From: Balneolaceae bacterium UBA2956
GTDB taxonomy: Bacteria > Bacteroidota > Rhodothermia > Balneolales > Balneolaceae
Direction: 5' to 3'
Assembly: GCA_002348545.1 (NCBI GenBank)
Contig: DEBM01000055.1
Span: forward strand, 2,203 to 35,999
DNA length: 33,797 bases
Shown here: positions 9,000 to 16,069 of the stretch, one piece after another
How positions within the stretch are numbered: position 1 is the stretch's first letter
How the letters are laid out: every line of letters begins with the position of its first letter
Notes under the pieces: generated by a model
Seen by the model: only the letters and a program-made list of their open reading frames with translations
Told to the model about the DNA's origin: nothing
The model's database searches: none
Program-made: the position numbers and the translations under genes

Positions 9000-9305
9000 A
9001 TGGAGTTAAGAGAACTTACGTTGGTTACCATAATCACTGAGCGATTATTACGGGACGAAATCATAGATCGTCTGAAAGAAACAGGTGTATCAGGTTATAC
9101 TCTCTCTGATACTACTGGAGAGGGGTCAAGAGGAATTAGGGCTAGCGACTGGGAAGGTAAGAATGTAAAAATTGAGGTAATTGTGAATCATTCTACTGCC
9201 GAAAAAATTATACAGCAAGTTAGTGATGAGTATTTTGAAAATTATGCAGTTGTAGCTTACACTCAAGCCGTACGTGTCGTTCGAGGTGAAAAGTACATGA
9301 GCTAG
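9000..9305 (+). CDS. sbtB: SbtB-like PII-family regulatory protein
   Basis: A 101-residue protein of the PII-like (GlnB-fold) superfamily, expected to form trimers and to bind the neighbouring SbtA-type transporter. The fold is visible as strand LTLVTIITERLL, helix RDEIIDRLKETGV, strand SGYTLSDTTG, a T-loop at about 39-55 with EGSRGIRASDW, strand KIEVIVN, helix STAEKIIQQVSDEYF and strand NYAVVAYTQAVRVV. The GSRxxR motif of the T-loop, associated with adenine-nucleotide binding in cyanobacterial SbtB, is present. The C-terminal CGPxGC redox loop found in many cyanobacterial SbtB proteins is absent; this one ends RGEKYMS. The start at 9000 leaves one base after the sbtA stop and has a good ribosome-binding site. 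Regulation by adenylate energy status or cAMP is inferred from the family. Confidence 0.87.
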   Translation: MELRELTLVTIITERLLRDEIIDRLKETGVSGYTLSDTTGEGSRGIRASDWEGKNVKIEVIVNHSTAEKIIQQVSDEYFENYAVVAYTQAVRVVRGEKYMS

Positions 9306-9464
9306 TAGTTATAGACTCAAAACAAATAGTAGTTTATTGGCAAAAATAATACGTATTTTCGTACATGCTATTAAGTTAGCCTCCAAAGCCCGAGTTGAGA
9401 TGATGCCGCAACCACATTCCTCTCTTTGCTGGCAATATCTTATTTTCAAATCAATAGTTTATAC

Positions 9465-10964
9465 ATGTCTTCATTTTCAGAGTTGGGCCTTAAGCAAGAA
9501 TTGCTTGAGGGAGTAGAACGCTTAGGTTTTACAGAACCAACCAAAATTCAAAAACTTGCGATTCCTACTATTTTGGAATCAGCTCAGGATTTAGTGGCTT
9601 TAGCCCAAACCGGTACGGGAAAAACAGGGGCTTTTGGCCTTCCCTTATTACACAAAATAGATCCAGATAATAAAAATGTGCAAGCGATTATCCTTTCACC
9701 TACTAGAGAATTAGCTATTCAGATTGCAAAGGATCTAAAAGCTTTTGCAAAAAAACTTAAAGGAGTTAAAACCGTAGCGGTTTATGGCGGTTCAGAAATT
9801 CGCACGCAAATTAAGGCTTTAGAAAATGGATGTCAGGTTGTTGTAGGAACACCTGGACGTATGCTAGATCTAATTCGACGCCGTAAACTACTAATAGAGA
9901 ATATACAGACCTTAGTACTTGATGAAGCCGATGAAATGCTTAATATGGGCTTTCAAGAAGATCTAGATGCGATATTGGCGGATACCCCGTCAGAAAAACA
10001 AACGCTCTTATTTTCAGCAACCATGCCCAAGCAGATGTCGAGTATGGCCAAAAAATACATGCATGAACCTGCTGAAATAGAGGTGGGAGAGCGTAATTCT
10101 GGCTCAAAAGACGTTGAGCATGAATATTTTGTGGTAAAAGCCAGTAATCGGTTCGAAACACTCAAGCGATTGGTAGATATACATCCTAGTATGTATGGTA
10201 TTATTTTTTGTCGTACTCGTAACGAAACAATGGATATTTCTAAGTGGCTAAGCAGGGATGGATACGAAGTTGACGTATTAAATGGTGATCTCTCGCAAAA
10301 TCAGAGAGATCAAGTGATGAACCGCTTTAGAAAGTCAGAGCTTAAAATTTTAGTTGCTACCGACGTAGCTGCCCGTGGGCTTGACGTCAACAATCTCTCC
10401 CATATTGTTAATTACAATTTACCGGACGATTTAGAAGTGTATATTCATAGAAGTGGACGTACAGGACGTGCAGGAAATAAGGGTATTTGTATGAGTATTG
10501 TTAGCCCACGTGAGCAGAGTCGTATACGACGTTTGGAAAAAATGGCTTCACAGCCCTTCATCAAATCTGAAGTTCCAACTGGTGAGGAAATATGTTCCAA
10601 GAGGTTATTGCATGGTTTAGAGAGAGTTAAAAAGGAAGCAGTAAATCTAGAAAGGATTCAGCCATTTTTACCTTCAGCACTTGAAGCATTGAAGGATTTG
10701 ACCAAAGAGCAGGTTATAGAACGCTTTCTAAGCCTAGAATTTCATAATATGCTCGAGTATTATGCTGGAGCAACCGATGTTAATGCTAAAGGTAATGGAG
10801 GTCATAGTGATAGCGGTCGTCGTCGTGGACGACGTGATGGTAAAGTTAGAGGACGCGGCCGTGGGCGTTCAGGTGCTAGTCGAGGAAGCCGACGTTCAGA
10901 TCGACGCTCCGGTGATAGTCACAGGAAAGGGGGATTTGGAGGTGGTAGGAGAAGGAAAAGTTAG
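9465..10964 (+). CDS. deaD: DEAD-box ATP-dependent RNA helicase with RG-rich tail
   Basis: A 499-residue helicase of the DeaD/CsdA type that unwinds RNA during ribosome assembly, cold adaptation or decay. The Q motif GFTEPTKIQKLAIP is followed by motif I AQTGTGKT (from about 47), Ia SPTRELAIQ, Ib TPGRMLD, II DEAD (about 153), III SAT, V VATDVAARGLD and VI HRSGRTGRAG (about 328). After the two RecA domains comes a short helical region, then from about residue 440 a strongly basic Gly/Arg/Ser tail ending FGGGRRRKS, suited to unspecific RNA binding. ATG 9465 is chosen because MSSFSELGLKQELLEGV is the normal family start; an upstream in-frame TTG at 9426 would add residues without family character. 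It is convergent with the amidase gene, 46 bases away. Confidence 0.95.
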   Translation: MSSFSELGLKQELLEGVERLGFTEPTKIQKLAIPTILESAQDLVALAQTGTGKTGAFGLPLLHKIDPDNKNVQAIILSPTRELAIQIAKDLKAFAKKLKGVKTVAVYGGSEIRTQIKALENGCQVVVGTPGRMLDLIRRRKLLIENIQTLVLDEADEMLNMGFQEDLDAILADTPSEKQTLLFSATMPKQMSSMAKKYMHEPAEIEVGERNSGSKDVEHEYFVVKASNRFETLKRLVDIHPSMYGIIFCRTRNETMDISKWLSRDGYEVDVLNGDLSQNQRDQVMNRFRKSELKILVATDVAARGLDVNNLSHIVNYNLPDDLEVYIHRSGRTGRAGNKGICMSIVSPREQSRIRRLEKMASQPFIKSEVPTGEEICSKRLLHGLERVKKEAVNLERIQPFLPSALEALKDLTKEQVIERFLSLEFHNMLEYYAGATDVNAKGNGGHSDSGRRRGRRDGKVRGRGRGRSGASRGSRRSDRRSGDSHRKGGFGGGRRRKS

Positions 10965-11010
10965 GATAGTATCCCATTAACGTAGAAGACTAATCAAATA
11001 GTCTATAGAG

Positions 11011-12603
11011 TTATTCCAAATGCGGTGCAAAGCGAGCTTGTGTCATTTGTTCAAAGGCATAAGCATAGCCTATGAGCTTTGCTTCGTCCCATGCACGACC
11101 AAAAAAAGACATCCCCACTGGTAGATTTTCGATCTGCCCCATTGGTACGGTAATATTTGGGTAGCCTGAGCGAGCAGCTGGTGAACTTGATGAAAGCCCA
11201 AAATTGTCCCCATTAATTAGATCGATTTTCCAAGCGGGGCCTCCTGTTATAGAGATAATTACATCTAAATCATGCATATTCATCACTCGGTCTATCCCTT
11301 CTTTCTGGGTTTTACGGGTTAACTCGCTGAGTGCTTGCTCGTAGGCAGGCTCGGTTATTGGGCCTTTTGCTTGGGCTGTTAATAATCGATCATGATCGAA
11401 ATAACGCATTTCAACTGGGTCACTCAGCGTTTGTAGGATTAAATCATCTAAGTCATTAACTGGGGTATTCTCTCCTAAAGAACGGAAATATTTGTTAAGA
11501 CCATCTTTGAATTCATAAAGCATAACCTGATATGAGTTCCCACCAGGATTTTCCTTAGAAATTTGATCTAATTCTATAAGGGTAGCTCCAGCTTGTTCTA
11601 AATCCCGAAGTCTATTATTAAATAAAGTGTCTACCCGAAAGTGTCGTCCTCTAGGGCCATTATAAATTCCAATCCTTGCACCTTGTAAAAGGTTTGGGTT
11701 TAAATGCGCCAGGTAATCTGTTTTTAGGTATGCTTCACTAGTCAATGTTTTTTTATCCGTTGAATCGATACCTGTCATGGCAGATAATGCAATGGCAGCA
11801 TCTTTGACAGTTCTTGTCATAGGTCCAGGAGTATCTTGAGTGTACGATATAGGTATAATCCCACTTCGACTCAGTAACCCAACCGTAGGTTTGATTCCAA
11901 CCAAACCGTTGGCATTGGCTGGACATGTTATTGAACCGTTGGTTTCTGTACCAATGGTAAATATGGCAAGGTTTGCTGATGCAGCCACTCCTGAGCCAGC
12001 GCTTGACCCGCAAGGACTTCTACTTGGATCATATGGATTCTTAGTCTGCCCTCCAAGACCACTCCAACCGCTCGAAGAAAAACTAGAATGAAAATTGGCC
12101 CATTCACTTAGATTTGTTTTACCTAATATGATTGCTCCAGCTTCTCGTATTTGTTGTACGATGAACGCATCACGATAAGGCCTTGAATCTGCCATTGCCC
12201 GGGCGCCAGCCGTATTGGGCATTCCTTCTTTAGTATCAATATTATCTTTAAGCAATACTGGAACACCAAAAAGTGGTGGTAGCACACCCTCAGCAGATTG
12301 CAAAAGTTGTGTATCCATCGATGTAGCAATATCTACCGCTTCGGTATTAATGGTAATGACCGAATTTAATTCAGGTCCATTAGGATCTTGGTCAATCGCC
12401 TCAATACGCCCAAGATAGGCTTGTACAACCTCACGTACTGAGAATTCTCCACTTAGATAACCTTGTTGTAACTCCTCAATAGTAATCTCTTCAAGACCTA
12501 GTGCTACAAATGCAGCATTAGAGGGATGTTTTACCCCTGTCTTGATTTGGCATTGCAGATTAAAAAACAACAAACACAACAAAACAAGGGGGCGGAAATT
12601 CAT
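11011..12603 (-). CDS. Amidase-signature family protein, probable lipoprotein
   Basis: A 530-residue protein with a hydrophobic leader ending in NLQC (Cys18), consistent with a lipoprotein or signal peptide, so it probably acts in the envelope. The Ser-cisSer-Lys triad of amidase-signature enzymes is readable: Lys119 in GVPVLLKDNIDTKEG, the SPCGSSAGSGVA stretch with the cis-Ser near 200-204, and the nucleophile Ser224 in GTETNGSITCPA. The later GPMTRTVKDAAI motif is also typical. Length fits the secreted amidase group, distinct from GatA. It likely hydrolyses a C-N amide bond in the periplasm; the substrate is unknown. It is the last gene of a tight minus-strand group with ahcY 24 bases upstream. 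Confidence 0.92.
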   Translation of the reverse strand: MNFRPLVLLCLLFFNLQCQIKTGVKHPSNAAFVALGLEEITIEELQQGYLSGEFSVREVVQAYLGRIEAIDQDPNGPELNSVITINTEAVDIATSMDTQLLQSAEGVLPPLFGVPVLLKDNIDTKEGMPNTAGARAMADSRPYRDAFIVQQIREAGAIILGKTNLSEWANFHSSFSSSGWSGLGGQTKNPYDPSRSPCGSSAGSGVAASANLAIFTIGTETNGSITCPANANGLVGIKPTVGLLSRSGIIPISYTQDTPGPMTRTVKDAAIALSAMTGIDSTDKKTLTSEAYLKTDYLAHLNPNLLQGARIGIYNGPRGRHFRVDTLFNNRLRDLEQAGATLIELDQISKENPGGNSYQVMLYEFKDGLNKYFRSLGENTPVNDLDDLILQTLSDPVEMRYFDHDRLLTAQAKGPITEPAYEQALSELTRKTQKEGIDRVMNMHDLDVIISITGGPAWKIDLINGDNFGLSSSSPAARSGYPNITVPMGQIENLPVGMSFFGRAWDEAKLIGYAYAFEQMTQARFAPHLE

Positions 12604-12627
12604 TATCGAGAAAAGTTTATTTACAGA

Positions 12628-13992
12628 TTAATAACGGTATTCGTCTGACTTGTATGGGCCAGTGATAGGCACTCCAATATAGGCTGCTTGCACTTCGGTT
12701 AATTCCTCTAAATCGGCACCAATCTTGGATAGATGCAGTCGGGCTACTTTCTCATCTAAAGTTTTAGGAAGCGTATGAACTTTTCCTGTTTCGAATTCTT
12801 TCGGGCGATTCCATAAAGCAATTTGTGCTAGTGTTTGGTTGGCAAAGGAATTACTCATTACAAAAGATGGGTGACCTGTAGCATTTCCAAGATTCATTAA
12901 ACGGCCTTGAGACAACAGAATGACTTGTTTTCCACTTGTAAGGGTATATAAATCGACCTGAGGCTTAATATTATCTTCGGTTGCGTGAGTTTTTAGCCAG
13001 GCTACATCTATTTCGTTATCGAAGTGACCTATGTTACCTACAATTGCTTTGTCTTTCATGGCTTCGAAATGCGAACCAGTAACAATGTCTTTATTTCCTG
13101 TTGCTGTAATAATAATGTCAGCGCGAGTGGCTGCTTCGTTCATTCGCTTGACTTCAAAGCCATCCATCGCCGCTTGAAGAGCACAAATCGGATCAATCTC
13201 GGTCACGATAACCCGTGCACCCGCTCCACGTAACGATGCCGCAGTTCCCTTACCAACATCGCCATAACCTGCAACAACAGCTACTTTACCCGCCATCATT
13301 ACATCGGTAGCGCGTCTAATTGCGTCGACTGCAGATTCTTGACATCCATATTTATTGTCGAACTTAGATTTGGTTACGGAGTCATTCACATTAATGGCTG
13401 GAAGAGGTAAGGTGCCGTTTCTTTCACGTTCGATCAGACGTAAAACACCGGTGGTGGTTTCCTCGGAAATACCATTAATACCGTTGGCTAACTCTGGATA
13501 TCGATCCAGCACCATGTTGGTGAGGTCTCCACCGTCGTCCAAAATCATATTCAAAGGCTGACCATCAGGAAAATACAACGTTTGCTCGATACACCAATCG
13601 AATTCTTCTTCATTCATCCCTTTCCATGCATATACCGGAACACCAACAGCTGCTATAGCTGCTGCAGCGTGGTCTTGGGTAGAATAAATATTGCATGAAC
13701 TCCAAGTTACATCTGCTCCTAGGTCAATTAAAGTTTCAATGAGTACAGCAGTCTGAATGGTCATATGAAGGCAACCTGCAATGCGAGCACCTCTGAGAGG
13801 TTGTTCGCTTTTATATTCCTCTCGGATGGCCATTAATCCAGGCATTTCAGCCTCAGCTAGTTCTATTTCTTTACGCCCGTACGCCGCTTGTGAGATATCG
13901 GCTACTTTATAGGCAGGTTTGCTGTTTGGTAAATCTTCTTTGGCAGTTTCTTTAATGGACTTAGTAGATGAATCTATCGTTTCTTGAGACAT
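12628..13992 (-). CDS. ahcY: Adenosylhomocysteinase (S-adenosylhomocysteine hydrolase)
   Basis: A 454-residue NAD-dependent cytosolic enzyme that splits S-adenosylhomocysteine to adenosine and homocysteine, keeping methyltransferases uninhibited. The catalytic segment NVNDSVTKSKFDN is at 201-213 and the NAD-binding glycine motif AGYGDVGKG at 241-249, followed by acidic EID in strand 2. ITATGNKDIV, VGNIGHFDNEID and the exact C-terminus YKSDEYRY are also canonical. The N-terminus is about 25 residues longer than minimal homologues, polar and probably flexible. The gene begins 13 bases after a thioredoxin-like lipoprotein gene and is followed closely by an amidase gene, suggesting one transcript. 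I see no SAH- or SAM-riboswitch upstream. Confidence 0.98.
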   Translation of the reverse strand: MSQETIDSSTKSIKETAKEDLPNSKPAYKVADISQAAYGRKEIELAEAEMPGLMAIREEYKSEQPLRGARIAGCLHMTIQTAVLIETLIDLGADVTWSSCNIYSTQDHAAAAIAAVGVPVYAWKGMNEEEFDWCIEQTLYFPDGQPLNMILDDGGDLTNMVLDRYPELANGINGISEETTTGVLRLIERERNGTLPLPAINVNDSVTKSKFDNKYGCQESAVDAIRRATDVMMAGKVAVVAGYGDVGKGTAASLRGAGARVIVTEIDPICALQAAMDGFEVKRMNEAATRADIIITATGNKDIVTGSHFEAMKDKAIVGNIGHFDNEIDVAWLKTHATEDNIKPQVDLYTLTSGKQVILLSQGRLMNLGNATGHPSFVMSNSFANQTLAQIALWNRPKEFETGKVHTLPKTLDEKVARLHLSKIGADLEELTEVQAAYIGVPITGPYKSDEYRY

Positions 13993-14005
13993 ATTTTGTA
14001 TGTTT

Positions 14006-14575
14006 TTAAGGTAAATATTTGTCTAAAATAGCTTTAGTTTTCTCGTAGTCGCCTTGGGTTCCTCGAGATCCCAATTCAGTTGTGATAACGTAACCGGCAG
14101 TGTCAATAAATACTTTGAAGGGTATGCCCATGGATATTATTTGCTCGCCCACACCGTTTTCGTCAACTAGCCAGTTAAAATCATAAGGATTCTCATTGGC
14201 AAACTCCGCAACATTCTTGGGATTATCGGCTAAAATGGTATTTACTGCTAATACTTCAAATTGGTCGCTATACTCTGTGCGCAGAGAGTCCATTGCTGGA
14301 AATACCATCAAACATGGCGAACACCACGTTTCCCAAAAGTCTATGAGCATAATTTTTCCTGCATAATCGGTTATTTGAACTGTGTTACCATCTAAGTCTT
14401 TAAAGCTAGCCTGTTGCAGTATACCTTGAATGCGTAGCTGATCTTCGTTCAAGTTATGCCGATTGATGATACTCTCATCGGATTCATAACTACCGTTTGA
14501 GCAGCTAATAAATGTGAGAGCAACCAACAATATTGCAATACATGGTAAGCCAATATGAGAAAGATTATTGGTCAT
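14006..14575 (-). CDS. TlpA/ResA-like thioredoxin-fold lipoprotein
   Basis: A 189-residue envelope protein. The N-terminal hydrophobic stretch ends with FISC (Cys25), a good lipobox. The thioredoxin fold follows with FKDLDGNTVQITDYAGKIMLIDFWETWCSPC, active-site cysteines Cys85 and Cys88, and a cis-Pro loop in MGIPFKVFID. The family keeps periplasmic thiols reduced, for example in cytochrome c maturation, or serves as an alkyl hydroperoxide-type reductase; the specific partner is unknown. It is first in a minus-strand group with ahcY (13-base gap) and the amidase gene, and it diverges from the 2-hydroxyglutarate genes. The WETWCSPC spelling (Glu and Ser around the first Cys) may tune the redox potential. 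Confidence 0.92.
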   Translation of the reverse strand: MTNNLSHIGLPCIAILLVALTFISCSNGSYESDESIINRHNLNEDQLRIQGILQQASFKDLDGNTVQITDYAGKIMLIDFWETWCSPCLMVFPAMDSLRTEYSDQFEVLAVNTILADNPKNVAEFANENPYDFNWLVDENGVGEQIISMGIPFKVFIDTAGYVITTELGSRGTQGDYEKTKAILDKYLP

Positions 14576-14676
14576 TGATTTTACATTCTTTCTGGTTAAT
14601 CAATAAAATAGTTGGAAAAATTATTATCATGTTTAATGGATTATTAAGATACGATTTCATTCTGATAAAAGTTCCT

Positions 14677-14695
14677 TTACACATTATCGTGTGAA
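14677..14695. promoter_or_regulatory. Imperfect inverted repeat upstream of lhgO
   Basis: CACA and TGTG arms six bases apart, flanked by TT-A and AA, sit about 28 bases before the lhgO start in the divergent tlpA-like/lhgO gap. The arrangement suits a dimeric regulator, but no regulator family consensus is matched convincingly. Confidence 0.25.
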
Positions 14696-14722
14696 TTTTC
14701 TCAGAGCCTCTTATCTTATTGC

Positions 14723-16000
14723 ATGCAACATTCATCAACAGATAGCACTTCGATTGCGGTAGGGGCTTTGAAAAACCCGTCTAACTCTACCCAAAAAACC
14801 TATGACTTTATCGTCGTTGGGGCAGGTATTGTTGGTCTTGCTACGGCGTACAAATTGCACAAAAATTTTTCAGATGCCACTATTTTAGTACTCGAAAAAG
14901 AGGGTCGTGTAGGGGTGCATCAAACCGGAAAAAACTCTGGGGTTATCCACTCGGGAATCTATTACAAGCCAGGCAGTTATAAAGCAAGAAACTGCCGAGA
15001 AGGTAGGTTGCAATTGGTCGATTTCTGTAACGAAATGAACGTGGCAATGGATGTTTGTGGTAAGGTTATTGTAGCAACCAAAGAAGAGGAATTGCCTCGC
15101 TTGGATGCGATCTACCAGCGTGGTATCCAGAATGAAATTGAAGATATTATGATGATTAATCTCGATGAACTTGCGGAGATTGAGCCACATGTCAAAGGGG
15201 TAAAAGCCATTCATGTTCCTTGCTCTGGGATCGTAGATTATGTAGGAATGTGTGACCGGATGATGGAAGCCATTGAAGTAGATGGTCGTGGATATGTCCA
15301 ATTTAGTGCGCGCGTACATGCTATTCGTGAGACTTCAAGCGAAGTACATGTTCAAGCAGGAAACAGTAGTTACAAAGGGCGTTATCTCATTAATTGTGCA
15401 GGCTTATACTGTGATCATGTGGCTAAGTCCGCGGGATTGAATTCGCCGGTGAAAATAGTACCGTTTAAAGGAGAATATTACGAGCTTAAACCTGAGTCGG
15501 AGTACCTTGTTAAGCACCTTATTTATCCACTTCCAAACCCTGAATTCCCATTTTTAGGAGTACATTTTACCCGGATGGCTTTGGGAGGGATAGAATGCGG
15601 CCCCAACGCTGTCTTTGTATTTAAACGCGAGGGCTATGAAAAGTTCGCTTTTAACTTCAAGGAATCTTTGGAGTCTCTAACGTTTCCAGGATTCTGGAAA
15701 ATGGCAACCAAACATTGGCGTATGGGTCTTGATGAGTATAAGCGTTCTTTTTCCAAAGAAGCCTTTGTAAGAGGACTACAGAGCCTAATTCCAGAGGTCC
15801 AAAGTCATCATTTAAAGCATTCACCTGCAGGAGTTCGTGCAATGGCTTTACAACCTGATGGAGAAATATTGGACGATTTTTACTTCGAACGCGCAGATCG
15901 ACAGATTCATGTACTTAATGCTCCAAGTCCGGCTGCTACTGCTTGCCTATCGCTGGGAGATGAGCTGGTCCGGAAATGCGAAATTGATTTTGAGCTATAG
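14723..16000 (+). CDS. lhgO: L-2-hydroxyglutarate oxidase (LhgO family)
   Basis: A 425-residue FAD-dependent oxidoreductase of the DAO fold that oxidises L-2-hydroxyglutarate to 2-oxoglutarate, probably at the membrane and donating electrons to oxygen or quinone. The dinucleotide-binding motif DFIVVGAGIVGLATAYKL has GAGIVG at 33-38. It is followed by LEKEGRVGVHQTGKNSGVIHSGIYYKPGS, the diagnostic LhgO block around the flavin, and by YLINCAGLYCDHVA and GVRAMALQPDGEILDDF near the C-terminus. About 25 polar residues precede the Rossmann motif; a shorter start is conceivable but no better candidate is obvious. The next gene, 69 bases downstream, encodes a D-2-hydroxyglutarate dehydrogenase-type protein, supporting the substrate call. 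Confidence 0.93.
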   Translation: MQHSSTDSTSIAVGALKNPSNSTQKTYDFIVVGAGIVGLATAYKLHKNFSDATILVLEKEGRVGVHQTGKNSGVIHSGIYYKPGSYKARNCREGRLQLVDFCNEMNVAMDVCGKVIVATKEEELPRLDAIYQRGIQNEIEDIMMINLDELAEIEPHVKGVKAIHVPCSGIVDYVGMCDRMMEAIEVDGRGYVQFSARVHAIRETSSEVHVQAGNSSYKGRYLINCAGLYCDHVAKSAGLNSPVKIVPFKGEYYELKPESEYLVKHLIYPLPNPEFPFLGVHFTRMALGGIECGPNAVFVFKREGYEKFAFNFKESLESLTFPGFWKMATKHWRMGLDEYKRSFSKEAFVRGLQSLIPEVQSHHLKHSPAGVRAMALQPDGEILDDFYFERADRQIHVLNAPSPAATACLSLGDELVRKCEIDFEL

Positions 16001-16069
16001 CAGATAACCTTGGTGGCCAAAAATAAAGAACATATAAATATCAGTTGATTGAATATTTAGACCTTACTT

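Noticed and set aside
9401..9520. A short ATG-started frame upstream of and overlapping the helicase start.
   Set aside because: It runs out of frame into the helicase gene and has no coding character or ribosome-binding site.
10987..11004. AGACTA/TAGTCT hairpin between the helicase and amidase genes as a terminator.
   Set aside because: The stem is only six A/T-rich pairs and no T-run follows on either strand.
12604..14722. Possible SAM/SAH riboswitch controlling ahcY.
   Set aside because: The leader before the thioredoxin-like gene and the 13-base gap before ahcY show no matching conserved core or structured element.
14885..15319. A 144-codon minus-strand frame inside lhgO.
   Set aside because: Fully antisense to conserved LhgO sequence and without recognisable features.
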